From the NCBI GenBank assembly GCA_025356655.1, contig JANXRW010000142.1, forward strand, positions 1-64,000: a stretch of DNA of 64,000 nt, given 5' to 3'. Of this stretch, positions 23,750 through 35,069 are shown piece after piece. A program made the translations under genes and the position numbers. The notes under the pieces were generated by a model. That model did no database searches, was not told where the DNA came from, and saw only the letters and a program-made list of their open reading frames with translations. How positions within the stretch are numbered: the stretch's first letter is position 1; each line of letters starts with the position of its first letter. The stretch is from Betaproteobacteria bacterium. Its GTDB lineage: Bacteria > Pseudomonadota > Gammaproteobacteria > Burkholderiales > SHXO01.

Positions 23750-24011
23750 GGGACGCGCGGGTGAGAGAGGAGGACGGTGGCGGATGGCATCGTTGGCTCG
23801 GGTTTTTGTCGCAAGTGCCAGGAACTGCCCTTGCCGAGCGGGCAGCGCCAGGACGCCGGGGCGACCGGGCTCGACGAGAATATACCGCACTTAAGGTCGG
23901 CAGAACAATTTGGGCGGCAGCGCCCGACCGCCGGCGCCGGGTTCGATCCCGGTGCACAATCCGCAGCAGCACGCTCAGTTGGGCGTTCCGAGCCCCTAAC
24001 CCGAAGAACCC

Positions 24012-24754
24012 ATGCTAGCTCCGTTGATGCGTCCGCCGCCGCCGATGCCCCCCGCCCTGCTCTTCCAGGCGGTCGGCAAAACGCTCCGCGGGCGCGCGGT
24101 ATTAGAGGATGTGTGCCTGGAGGTCGCATCGGGGGAGACCTTCGCACTCGCGGGCGTCAATGGGGCAGGCAAGACCACCTTGCTGCGCTGTGCGCTGGAC
24201 TTCATCCGGCCGAGTCACGGCCGGCTCGAGATTTATGGCCGCAGCCACCTCCTGCCCAGTGCGCGCCAGCCCCTGGCGTATCTTCCGGAGCGATTCCTTC
24301 CGCCGCACTACTCGACCGGAGGAGATTTCCTGCGCTTCGTCCTCAACCTCGACGGCCGGCCCTTCGACGAGCAGGAAGCGCGCGCCATGCTGCAGGCACT
24401 GGAATTGGATCCGTCCGCGTTGCGCCAGCCCACGCGCGCCCTGTCCAAGGGCATGACCCAGAAACTTGGGCTGGCCGGCTGCTTTCTGCGACGCAAACCC
24501 CTGCTGATACTGGATGAACCCACCAGCGGCCTGGATCCCCAGGCTCGTGCCCTCTTCAAACAACAGGTCCGGGCGCAGCAGGCTCGTGGTGGAACCGTCC
24601 TGTTTACGTCCCACGCGCTGGCGGACGTGGAGGAGTTAGCCGACCGGATGGCGATCTTGCACAATGGCTCGGTGCGCTTCCTGGGTCGCCCCGCCGAACT
24701 GCGCGCCCGCGTGCCGGGAGCGACCTTGGAGCAGGCTTTCCTGGAGCAGATTGC

Positions 24755-24758
<4 letters not shown>
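24012..24758 (+). CDS. ABC transporter ATP-binding protein (first gene of the pilus-associated cluster; PilH-like by context)
   Basis: GVNGAGKTTLLRCAL, LSKGMTQKLGLAGCF, LLILDEPTSGLDP; overlaps the response regulator by 4 nt. Confidence 0.92.
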
Positions 24759-26194
<1,436 letters not shown>

Positions 26195-26306
26195 GGCCCG
26201 TCCTCGCGTCTGATAGTATGCCCGGACCGCATAGGGTCAGCAGTCGCCTGCTGCACGCGGAGTCGCTCCTGTCCGGTTCGCCGTACTCCCTCACCCGGTC
26301 CTAGGC

Positions 26307-27278
26307 ATGTACTACGAGTTCTTCGGGCTATCTCATCCGCCGTTTCGCATAACGCCTGACACGGAGGTGTTTTTCGAGGGGGGCAACCGCGGGCCAACGC
26401 TGGAAGCCTTGCTCTACGCCATCTCGCAGGGCGAGGGCATCGTCAAGGTGACGGGCGAGGTCGGCAGTGGCAAAACGATGCTCTGTAGCGTGTTGCAGAC
26501 CCGACTCCCTGACCACATGGATACGGTCTACCTCGGTAATCCGAGCGTCGGGCCGCAAGAGATCCTGCACGCCATCGCCTTCGAGCTGCAGCTCCCGGTA
26601 GCGCCCAACGCTGGCCGCCTCCCCGTACTCCATGCACTGAACGCCTTCCTGCTCGGCCGCCACGCCGAGGGGCGGCAGGTCGTTCTGTTCGTAGAGGAGG
26701 CGCAGGGCATGCCCATCGAAACCTTGGAAGAGATCCGCCTGCTCTCCAACCTAGAGACCCGCCACCACAAGCTGTTGCAGATTGTCCTTTTCGGACAACC
26801 GGAGTTGGACCTGCACCTCCAGGGCCTGGAAATCCGCCAACTGCGTGAGCGCATCACGCACAGCTTCCGGCTCGAGCCGCTGGGCGACGCGGAGGTCGCC
26901 CGCTACTTGGCCTTTCGCCTGCAGGCCGCCGGCTACCGCGGGCCGGATCTGTTCGGCCGGAGACTGGTCCGGTCCCTGGTCAAAGCCACCGGAGGCATCA
27001 CCCGGCGCATCAACCTCGTCGCTGACAAGACGCTTCTGGCCGCCTTCGCCGATGGCACGCACACCCTCAACGCGCGGCACCTGCGCGCCGCATTGGCTGA
27101 CAGTGCCTTCCGGGAAGCCCGCCAGAGCGCCTCGGGCAGTTGGCTGCTGCTGGCCGCGGCGACACTCGTCGCCTTGGGGCTCGCGGCCGCACTGTACGGC
27201 GCCCTCAAGGCGACCCATCTCGTAGGAGAATCGGGACCGGAGCATCGTCTCGCGGCAGGGCGGTCCGTTAAAAGCTGA
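26307..27278 (+). CDS. ExeA/MshM-like AAA ATPase
   Basis: MYYEFFGLSHPPFRITPDTEVFF; TGEVGSGKTMLCSVL; C-terminal TM helix. Confidence 0.92.
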   Translation: MYYEFFGLSHPPFRITPDTEVFFEGGNRGPTLEALLYAISQGEGIVKVTGEVGSGKTMLCSVLQTRLPDHMDTVYLGNPSVGPQEILHAIAFELQLPVAPNAGRLPVLHALNAFLLGRHAEGRQVVLFVEEAQGMPIETLEEIRLLSNLETRHHKLLQIVLFGQPELDLHLQGLEIRQLRERITHSFRLEPLGDAEVARYLAFRLQAAGYRGPDLFGRRLVRSLVKATGGITRRINLVADKTLLAAFADGTHTLNARHLRAALADSAFREARQSASGSWLLLAAATLVALGLAAALYGALKATHLVGESGPEHRLAAGRSVKS

Positions 27279-27295
27279 GAACCCATCTTGAGAAC

Positions 27296-27347
27296 TGTCG
27301 GCATAACATTGAAATAGATACGATTTTTGTGTAATGTTCAGCCGACA
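27296..27347. repeat. Imperfect inverted repeat upstream of the mshL-like gene
   Basis: TGTCGGCATAACATT ... AATGTTCAGCCGACA, 13 of 15 positions complementary, 22-nt AT-rich spacer. Confidence 0.8.
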
Positions 27348-27453
27348 ACGCGGATCATCGGCGGGCGGGCGCGTGCGACGCCTGACGGAACAAGAGCATG
27401 GGCAGGCAGAGGCCGGGGTCGGGCCGGGGCAGGGAATCATCGAGAAACGCGTA

Positions 27454-29190
27454 ATGAGAACCGCGCAAGCCCCAAGCGTCCGGCGAGCCGCGACCTTTGG
27501 CGCGCTGCTGTTCGCGCTGGGCCTGCCCGGTTGCGGGGTGCACCCGGTGGTTCCCCAATCGCAGGGACACATCACCCGGGACGATGCAACCCCAGCGGGC
27601 GCCGACCAGATTCCACCGGCGGTCAGTGGCACGCCCTACGTGCCGCCACCACGCCAACGTCCGAAGGTCCCCACCTACAGCGTGGTCGTGTACGAGGTCC
27701 CTGTGAAGGAACTGTTGCTCTCCCTGGCGCGCGACACCAAGGAGAACATCGATGTCCATCCTGGGCTCACCGGACTGGTGAGCGTTAACGCCGTCGACGA
27801 GACGCTGCCGGCGATCCTGGAACGGATCTCCCGGCAGGTGAACCTGCGCTACCGCATCGAGGGCCATACCATCGTAGTGGCTCCCGACCTGCCTTTCGTC
27901 AAGGTCTATCCGGTCAACTACGTGAACATGGTGCGCGACACCACCTCGAGCATCGCGGTGAGCGGCCAGATCAGTTCGGGCACCACGGGCGGCGGTGGCG
28001 CCTCCACCACGACGGTCAACAGCACCTCGCGCAACGCGTTCTGGGAGACGCTCAAGGAGAACATCCAGGGCATGCTCACGGCGACCCGGCAGCAGACGCA
28101 GAGTGCGGAGGACCGGGCGCGTAAAGACGAGGCCGCGCGGGCCGCCCGCGAGGAGCGCTTGGCCCAGGCCGAAGCGGTGTCGAAGGCAGGCGCCAACGCA
28201 CCCAGCCTCTACAGCACCGTGTTCGGTAATGGCGCCGCGGCCTCCCCCTCCAACGCCACCCAGGACGTCGTGGTCAACGCCTCCGCCGGCAACATCATGG
28301 TGCTGGCGACCGACAAGCAGCACGCGCTGGTTCAGCAATATCTCGACCAAGTAATCGCGTCCAGCCAGAGGCAGGTGTTGATCGAAGCAACGATCGTGGA
28401 GGTGACACTCAACCGCACCTACCAGGGTGGGGTGGACTGGAACGTCCTCTCGAGCAGGAGTGCCCTGCAGATCAGCCAGCAGATGCTCGCCGGCGCAGTC
28501 GGCGCGGCGCCGAATTTCGTACTGGGCACCACCCCGGGGTCGCGCTTGGGGGACGTCTCGGCGACACTGAAACTCCTGGAGACATTCGGCTCCACCCGAG
28601 TGCTTTCCAGCCCCAAGATGATGGCACTGAACAATCAAACGGCACTGCTGAAGGTCGTCGACAACCTCGTCTACTTCCAGGTGCAGTCTTCGATCAGTCA
28701 AGGAACGAACAACGCGGGCAATCTGCAGAGCATCACCACGACACCCACCACGGTAGCGGTTGGCGTGGTCCTCAGCATGACCCCTCAGATTAACGATAGT
28801 GGCGTGGTGACGCTGACGGTGCGACCCACGGTCACGCGCCAGAACGGCGTCGCGCGCGATCCCAATCCGAACCTCAGTATCCCGAACGACGTGCCCCTGA
28901 TCCAGGTGCGCGAAATGGAATCCGTCCTCCAGCTGATCAGTGGGCAAACGGCCGTCCTGGGCGGACTCATGCAAGACGACGTGGAGCGCAAAAGCAACCA
29001 GATCCCGGGGCTGGGTAGCCTTGCGCGCATTGGCGAGCTCTTCAAATTCCGCGACGAGTCGGCCAAAAAGACCGAATTGATTATCTTCATCCGGCCCGTC
29101 GTGGTGACGAACCCCTCGCTCGATAGCCCGGATCTCCGGCATCTGCGCCGCTTCCTTCCGGCGGCGGAGCACGCGGGAGACAAGCCGTGA
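27454..29190 (+). CDS. mshL: MSHA-type pilus secretin, MshL-like
   Basis: Lipoprotein-like start MRTAQAPSV...LGLPGCG; secretin core VLSSPKMMALNNQTALLKV, VPLIQVREMESVLQLISGQTAVLGGLMQD. Confidence 0.92.
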   Translation: MRTAQAPSVRRAATFGALLFALGLPGCGVHPVVPQSQGHITRDDATPAGADQIPPAVSGTPYVPPPRQRPKVPTYSVVVYEVPVKELLLSLARDTKENIDVHPGLTGLVSVNAVDETLPAILERISRQVNLRYRIEGHTIVVAPDLPFVKVYPVNYVNMVRDTTSSIAVSGQISSGTTGGGGASTTTVNSTSRNAFWETLKENIQGMLTATRQQTQSAEDRARKDEAARAAREERLAQAEAVSKAGANAPSLYSTVFGNGAAASPSNATQDVVVNASAGNIMVLATDKQHALVQQYLDQVIASSQRQVLIEATIVEVTLNRTYQGGVDWNVLSSRSALQISQQMLAGAVGAAPNFVLGTTPGSRLGDVSATLKLLETFGSTRVLSSPKMMALNNQTALLKVVDNLVYFQVQSSISQGTNNAGNLQSITTTPTTVAVGVVLSMTPQINDSGVVTLTVRPTVTRQNGVARDPNPNLSIPNDVPLIQVREMESVLQLISGQTAVLGGLMQDDVERKSNQIPGLGSLARIGELFKFRDESAKKTELIIFIRPVVVTNPSLDSPDLRHLRRFLPAAEHAGDKP

Positions 29191-30518
29191 GCTTGCTGCT
29201 GCAGGCACTGCAGAAGGCGGCGCGCAGCCGCGAGGGCGCAGAGACGACAGCGGAGTCGGCGGCGTCTGCAGAGGACACGTCGCTCACCCGCCTGACGGCT
29301 GAGGACCTGAGCCTGGAGGAGGATGACTTCGCCCCGCCCGTCCGCGGGCTGGGCAGGGACCGCTCGCGCGCCCCGGCCGTCACCGCGCAGGCCGAGGCCG
29401 CCACCGTGTTAGCTGCCTCCACGGCCGCACCGGGCTTCACGGACTTCGTCCGTGAGCGGCCGATACCGGTCTTCATGGCGGCCGCGTTCTTGCTGGCGCT
29501 GCTCTACGGCACCTACGTCTGGGTGCAGATTTCTCACCCCGCCTGGATGCGTGGTGAATTCTCCTCGCCCGCCCCGCTTCGCGTCATGAGTAGACCACCG
29601 GCGCCCCGGCCCGTGAGCATCGCACCCAAGGCTGCACCACCCCCGGCGCCGCTGGCTAGCTTGGCTGCCGGGGCACCGGCATCCGCCACAGTTGCCCCGG
29701 CGGTGCTGGCCACAAGCCCCCCGACGACCCGCCTCGGACCACCCCCTCCGCCGCCCGTGGCGCACACGGACTCTACCACCGAGCCCCCCATCAATGGGAC
29801 GCCGGCACGGCCGCCGCCCCGGCTTCGTGGAACGCTGCCTTCGCCGCGCGCGGCCGCCCGGCCGGGGGTGCCTGCAGGGAAGCAGGGGCGGAACGCAGAG
29901 GCAAGAGCGGACGTCAACGCGCGCGGGGGCAATCTCGCCGCACCCTCGTCGGAACTTCAGCACGCCTGGGAACTGCTTCAGGCGGGTGGAACCGAGGAGG
30001 CCCAGAGCATCTACCAGCGCGCTGCCGCGGCTGACCCGGGCAACGTCGATGCACTGCTCGGTCTCGCCGCGACCGCTGCGCAGAAGGGGGATGCGGAGGA
30101 GGCTATCCGGCATTACGAACGCGCCCTGGAACGTGAGCCCCGTAACGCAGCGGCGCAGGCCGGCCTCATCGCGTTGATTGGCCAGGCAGACCCCCAGGCG
30201 AGCGAGACGCGCCTGCGCCAACTAATAACCCAGGACACCTCTGCGGCATTTCTCCACGCCAGCCTGGGCGGGCTTCTCGCCCGTCAAGGAAAGTGGTCCC
30301 CCGCAGAGCAAGCCTTCTTCCAGGCGTTCCAGTTGCAGCCCGACAATGCGGACTACGCCTACAATCTCGCCGTCAGCCTCGAGCACCTGAGCCAGCCGGG
30401 GCTGGCCCTAAACTATTATCGGAAGGCACTGGACCTGGCTGGGCTAAAGGGGCGCGCCACCTTTGACCGGGAGCGTGCCCGGTCTCGGGTGAGTGCTCTG
30501 ACGGCGGGCGCGGGCTGA
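29187..30518 (+). CDS. TPR protein with N-terminal cytoplasmic segment and single TM helix (MshN-like)
   Basis: GTG start overlapping the mshL stop; TM FMAAAFLLALLYGTYVWV; C-terminal TPR repeats. Confidence 0.85.
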   Translation: MSLLLQALQKAARSREGAETTAESAASAEDTSLTRLTAEDLSLEEDDFAPPVRGLGRDRSRAPAVTAQAEAATVLAASTAAPGFTDFVRERPIPVFMAAAFLLALLYGTYVWVQISHPAWMRGEFSSPAPLRVMSRPPAPRPVSIAPKAAPPPAPLASLAAGAPASATVAPAVLATSPPTTRLGPPPPPPVAHTDSTTEPPINGTPARPPPRLRGTLPSPRAAARPGVPAGKQGRNAEARADVNARGGNLAAPSSELQHAWELLQAGGTEEAQSIYQRAAAADPGNVDALLGLAATAAQKGDAEEAIRHYERALEREPRNAAAQAGLIALIGQADPQASETRLRQLITQDTSAAFLHASLGGLLARQGKWSPAEQAFFQAFQLQPDNADYAYNLAVSLEHLSQPGLALNYYRKALDLAGLKGRATFDRERARSRVSALTAGAG

Positions 30519-30584
30519 ACCCGCAGCCCCGCGTGGGCGACTGCGCACGCACATGGTCAACCCCCGTGGTCTTGGACGAGAGAC

Positions 30585-32291
30585 ATGGCTGAAGCCCGCA
30601 ACAAGAAGCTGCGCCTGGGCGAACTGCTCATCGCGCAAGGCCTCATCACACCCGACCAACTGCGCATCGCGCTCACCGAGCAGAAGCAACAGTCGATGCC
30701 GCTCGGGCGCCTGCTGGTGCGGTTGGGCTTCGTCACCGAGGCCGTGGTGCGCGACATCATGGCGCGCGCCATCGGCCAGGAGACCCTGGACCTCACCCAA
30801 GTGGTGGTGGATGCAGACGCGCTGAAGCTCATCCCCCAGGAATACGCGCGCCGGCACCGGGTGTTGCCCGTGGCCGTGGATGCCCAGGCTCAACAGTTGC
30901 TCGTGGCCATTACCGAAGTCTTCAACGTCGCCGCGCTCGATCAACTGCGCGCCACGCTGGGCGCGGGTATCAAGATCAAGACCGTGCTCGCCGGCGAGGC
31001 TCAACTCGAAGACGCGATCGATCACTTCTACGGGCATGAACTGTCCGTCGACGGCATTTTGAAGGAGATCGAGACCGGTGAGATCGACTACCAGAGCCTT
31101 GAGTCCGACGGGGAGGAGTACACGCAGCCATTGGTCCGCCTCGTGGGCGCGCTGCTCGTCGACGCGGTCAAGCGCTCGGCCTCGGACATCCACTTCGAAC
31201 CCGAGGCGGCCTTCCTACGCATCCGTTACCGGATCGACGGCGTGCTCGAGCAGGTACGCAGCCTGCACAAAAACTACTGGCCAGGCATTGTTGTCCGCCT
31301 GAAGGTCATCGGCGGGATGAACATCGCCGAGACCCGGGCGCCCCAGGACGGGCGCATATCGCTCACCCTCAACGGCCGGCCCGTAGACTTCCGGGTCTCC
31401 ACCCAGCCCACGATCTGGGGCGAGAACATCGTGTTGCGAGTGCTCGACCGCGAGAAATCCATCATCAGCCTGGCACAACTGAAGCTCCCAGCGCACGTGC
31501 TCACCACCATCAATCTGATGCTGGCGCGCCCGGAGGGCATCATCATCCTCACCGGCCCCACGGGTAGCGGAAAGACCACCACGCTCTACTCGCTGCTCTC
31601 GAGGCTCAATGCCGAGGGGGTCAATATCATGACCCTGGAGGACCCGGTGGAGTACCCGGTGCCGATGATGCGCCAGACCTCGGTGAACGAAATGGCGAAG
31701 GTGGACTTCGTCACCGGCATCCGCTCCATCATGCGCCAGGATCCCGACATCATCCTCATCGGCGAGGTTCGCGACCGCGATACGGCGGACATGGCTTTCC
31801 GGGCGGCCATGACCGGGCACCAAGTGTTTACCACACTGCATACGAACTCCGCGCTGGGCGCCTTCCCGCGTCTCGTCGACATCGGCATCCTCCCCGAGAT
31901 CATCGCCGGCAACGTCATCGGGGTGGTCGCACAGCGCCTGGTGCGCGTGCTGTGCCCCAACTGCCGGGAAGCCTACCAGCCATCGCCCGAGGAGGCACGG
32001 CTATTGGGCGTCGAACGCGGCAGCCCGGGCACGATCTACCGGCCCGCAGGCTGCAAGCAGTGCAATATGCGCGGTTACCGCGGGCGTATCGCCTTGATGG
32101 AGATCCTGCGCCTGGATGCGGAACTCGACGAAATGGTGGCCAGCCGATCCAGCGCGAGTCATTTGCGCGACGCCGCGCTGCGCAAGGGGTTCCGCCCCCT
32201 CGCCGAAGAGGGCGTGGCCCGCGTGCTCGACGGCACCACGTCGCTGAGCGAGATCGCGCGCGCGGTGGATCTCACCGCACGCTTCGGCTAG
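30585..32291 (+). CDS. mshE: GspE/PilB-type assembly ATPase, MshE-like
   Basis: MshEN-type N-terminus; GPTGSGKTTTLYSLLSRL; TLEDPVEYPVPMMRQTSVN. Confidence 0.95.
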   Translation: MAEARNKKLRLGELLIAQGLITPDQLRIALTEQKQQSMPLGRLLVRLGFVTEAVVRDIMARAIGQETLDLTQVVVDADALKLIPQEYARRHRVLPVAVDAQAQQLLVAITEVFNVAALDQLRATLGAGIKIKTVLAGEAQLEDAIDHFYGHELSVDGILKEIETGEIDYQSLESDGEEYTQPLVRLVGALLVDAVKRSASDIHFEPEAAFLRIRYRIDGVLEQVRSLHKNYWPGIVVRLKVIGGMNIAETRAPQDGRISLTLNGRPVDFRVSTQPTIWGENIVLRVLDREKSIISLAQLKLPAHVLTTINLMLARPEGIIILTGPTGSGKTTTLYSLLSRLNAEGVNIMTLEDPVEYPVPMMRQTSVNEMAKVDFVTGIRSIMRQDPDIILIGEVRDRDTADMAFRAAMTGHQVFTTLHTNSALGAFPRLVDIGILPEIIAGNVIGVVAQRLVRVLCPNCREAYQPSPEEARLLGVERGSPGTIYRPAGCKQCNMRGYRGRIALMEILRLDAELDEMVASRSSASHLRDAALRKGFRPLAEEGVARVLDGTTSLSEIARAVDLTARFG

Positions 32292-32314
32292 GACGCGCTG
32301 CGGCGCCCGCCCCC

Positions 32315-33520
32315 TTGCCCGCCTTTAATTACAAGGCCATCGACCGGGGCGGGCGCCAAGCTCGCGGTCGCCTGGACGCAGCTAACGAGGTGGATCTCGA
32401 ATTGCGCCTCAAGCGCATGGGGCTGGACCTGATCACCTTCCGCGTGCTCTCAGATCGGCGGCGTGCGCTGGGCCGCAGTACCGTCACCCGACTGGACCTG
32501 ATCGCATTTTGCTTCGACGTGGAGCAAATCTCGCGCGCCGGCATACCCCTGGTCGAAGGCATACGGGACCTGCGCTCGAGCGTGGAGAACCCGCGGTTCC
32601 GGGAAATTCTCTCCTCGGTCGTGGAGGACATCGAGGGCGGGAAGAGCCTGTCCCAGGCGCTCGGCAGCTTCCCGCTGGTGTTCTCGCCCGTGTTCGTGAG
32701 CCTGGTGCGCGCCGGGGAGCAGGCAGGACGATTGGCCGAGGTGTTCACCAGCCTCGGCGCGACGCTAAAGTGGCAGGATGAAATGGTGTCGCGTGCCCGG
32801 CAACTTATGGTGTATCCCCTGCTGCTGCTCGCGGTCGTGGTCGCCGTGGCGCTTTTTCTTCTGCTGTTCCTCGTCCCGCAGGTAGTTACACTGCTGAAGA
32901 ACCTCGGGCTGCAGTTGCCGCTGCAAACGCGCATCCTGCTGGCCATCTCCGAATTCCTGCGCGAGGACTGGTTCCTCGTGCTACCCGTCCCGGTAGCCCT
33001 CGCGGGGGCTACTTCCTGGTTCGTGTCCGCGACCCCCCGGGGCGGCTACCTGTTCGACTACTGGAAGCTGCGCCTGCCGCTGGTAGGGCCCGTCCTGCAC
33101 AAAATCATCGTCGCCCGCTTCGCAAACTTTTTTGCGCTCATGTACGAATCGGGAATCACGATCCTCGATGCACTTAAGACCAGCGAGGGGATTGCGGGCA
33201 ACCGCGTGGTGGCCGAGGCACTCCAGCGTGCGGGACAGCAGATCAGCGCGGGGGAGAGCTTCAGCGATGCACTTCAGAACACCGGCCTCTTTCCGCCGCT
33301 GGTAGTGCGCATGGTGCGCGTTGGCGAGACCACAGGAGCCCTCGACCGGGCACTGCTCAACGTCACTTACTTCTACAACCGCGATGTACGCGAATCCGTG
33401 GACAAGGCTCTGCAATTGCTTGGCCCTGCCATGACGCTTATCCTCGGCGGCATGCTCGCGCTCATCATGTTCGCTATCCTGGCCCCCATCTACGAGGTCA
33501 TCGGCAAGATCCGGTTCTAA
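32315..33520 (+). CDS. mshG: GspF/PilC-type inner membrane platform protein, MshG-like (putative TTG start)
   Basis: FNYKAIDRGGRQARGRLDAANEVDLELRLKRMG; GspF domains; ORF-track start lies inside mshE. Confidence 0.92.
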   Translation: MPAFNYKAIDRGGRQARGRLDAANEVDLELRLKRMGLDLITFRVLSDRRRALGRSTVTRLDLIAFCFDVEQISRAGIPLVEGIRDLRSSVENPRFREILSSVVEDIEGGKSLSQALGSFPLVFSPVFVSLVRAGEQAGRLAEVFTSLGATLKWQDEMVSRARQLMVYPLLLLAVVVAVALFLLLFLVPQVVTLLKNLGLQLPLQTRILLAISEFLREDWFLVLPVPVALAGATSWFVSATPRGGYLFDYWKLRLPLVGPVLHKIIVARFANFFALMYESGITILDALKTSEGIAGNRVVAEALQRAGQQISAGESFSDALQNTGLFPPLVVRMVRVGETTGALDRALLNVTYFYNRDVRESVDKALQLLGPAMTLILGGMLALIMFAILAPIYEVIGKIRF

Positions 33521-33525
33521 TCCCC

Positions 33526-35064
33526 ATGGCACGAAAGCTCCTGCTCTGTCTGTCCACCTTCAACGTCACCGCGGCCTTGGCCCGCGGACGGCGCGTGGGG
33601 CCGTGCACGGAGTTCGAGGATGATGAGGAAGGACACACGGCCTTCCACGCCTACCTGCGGCGCCTGTCCGGAGTCCCGGTCTACCTCATGGTCGACACGG
33701 TGGACGAGGATTACCGCCTGGAGACGCTCCCCCATGCCTCCGGCCGTGACCGGCGTGACCTCCTCGAGCGCAAGCTGCGGCAGATCTACCGCAACAGTTC
33801 TTTCGTCGGCGCCGCTCTGCAGTCACGCGAAACTGAGCGCAGGCGGGATGACCGGTACCTGCTGGCGGCAGTGACCAACGCCGAAATCTTCGACCCCTGG
33901 TTACGCCACATCAACAGCCAGCGGCTTCCGGTGGCCGGGGTGTTCCCGCTGCCGCTGGTGAGCCTGGGCTTGATCAAGTTACTGGATCTGCGCGAGCGCA
34001 ACGTGCTGTTGGTATCAAGCCACTCCGCGGGCGTGCGGCAGACCTTTATCCGTGACCAACGGTTCCGCATCAGCCGTCTCACGCCGGTACGACTCGGGGA
34101 TGCCGCGTCGAGCGGGGAGTCCTACGCCGAGGAGGTTAAAAACACGCGGATGTACCTGGACGCCCTGAACATCACCCATGTGGATGACCAGATCCAGGTC
34201 CTGGTGCTCGATCAGGATGGGTCCTTAGGAGGACTCGCCGAAGCGATCGAGACCAGTCGGCGCAATCTCACCTGTCGTTACCTGGGCCCGTCGCAACTGG
34301 TTGCATTGGCGGGACTCACCAGCAACGCTCTGCAGCAGAGCAGGGACGCGCTGCACTTGCTCCTGCTGGCACGCCGAGCGCCGAGCTTTAACATCGCGCC
34401 CGCTAACCTTTTGGTGGGCTTCGAGCACTACCGCGCACGCGGCCTCATCCATGCCGCGTGCGCCCTCGCACTGCTGTTGACTTCGGCCTGGACCGGCGTG
34501 CAGGTCTGGCGGGCAGCGGCACTGACCGAGGAGGCGGGCGAAGTGGCGGGTAACACGGCGCACCAGCAGGCTTTGTATCAGGAAATCACACGCAGCTTTC
34601 CCCCGGCCCCAACCAGCGCAGAGCCATTGCGGCAGACCGTGGAGGTCGCCGAGCGCATAGAATCCCTGGCCCGCACGCCGGAACAGGTCTTCCAGATCGT
34701 GAGCCAAGCGCTGGAGCGCAGCCCGGCCATCGCACTGCAGGGGCTTCTGTGGCGCCGCGCCGCACCGGCGGCGGCGGGCAGCGAGGGCGCACCGGACCCG
34801 ACTGGGCCGTTTCCGGGGCAATGGGCCACGCTTCAGCTGGAACTCCGGGGCTATACCGGGGGTTACCGCGGCGCGCTGGGCAGCATCGATCAGTTCGTCG
34901 CGGAATTGGCCCGAAGCGAAGCGGTGGCCGAAGCCAAAGCATCGCGGTTGCCGCTCAACCTGAACCCGTCCGGGACGCTGTCCGGCAGCACGGCAAGCGC
35001 CCGCCAGGAGCAGCCCAAGACGGCACAATTCGAAGTGCAGTTGCTGCTAAAACCAGGAGTCTGA
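33526..35064 (+). CDS. Pilus biogenesis protein with PilM-like N-terminal and PilN-like membrane C-terminal part (MshI-like)
   Basis: Soluble ~300 aa domain then TM GLIHAACALALLLTSAWTGVQVW and a periplasmic tail; position after mshG. Confidence 0.65.
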   Translation: MARKLLLCLSTFNVTAALARGRRVGPCTEFEDDEEGHTAFHAYLRRLSGVPVYLMVDTVDEDYRLETLPHASGRDRRDLLERKLRQIYRNSSFVGAALQSRETERRRDDRYLLAAVTNAEIFDPWLRHINSQRLPVAGVFPLPLVSLGLIKLLDLRERNVLLVSSHSAGVRQTFIRDQRFRISRLTPVRLGDAASSGESYAEEVKNTRMYLDALNITHVDDQIQVLVLDQDGSLGGLAEAIETSRRNLTCRYLGPSQLVALAGLTSNALQQSRDALHLLLLARRAPSFNIAPANLLVGFEHYRARGLIHAACALALLLTSAWTGVQVWRAAALTEEAGEVAGNTAHQQALYQEITRSFPPAPTSAEPLRQTVEVAERIESLARTPEQVFQIVSQALERSPAIALQGLLWRRAAPAAAGSEGAPDPTGPFPGQWATLQLELRGYTGGYRGALGSIDQFVAELARSEAVAEAKASRLPLNLNPSGTLSGSTASARQEQPKTAQFEVQLLLKPGV

Positions 35065-35069
35065 CGCGC

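Noticed and set aside
23937-23952. CCGGGTTCGATCCCGG, tRNA T-arm-like sequence between mlaF and the ABC ATPase
   Set aside because: Gives a 6-nt loop when fully paired, and no D arm, anticodon arm or acceptor stem could be found around it
27355-29208. 617 aa antisense ORF opposite mshL
   Set aside because: Mirror-frame ORF in GC-rich coding DNA, His/Arg/Gly-rich with no recognisable domain; the plus strand encodes a clear secretin
31469-31484. TGGCAC-AACTG-AAGCT as another sigma-54 promoter
   Set aside because: Inside mshE coding sequence, lacks the TT of the -12 box and is followed by no gene start
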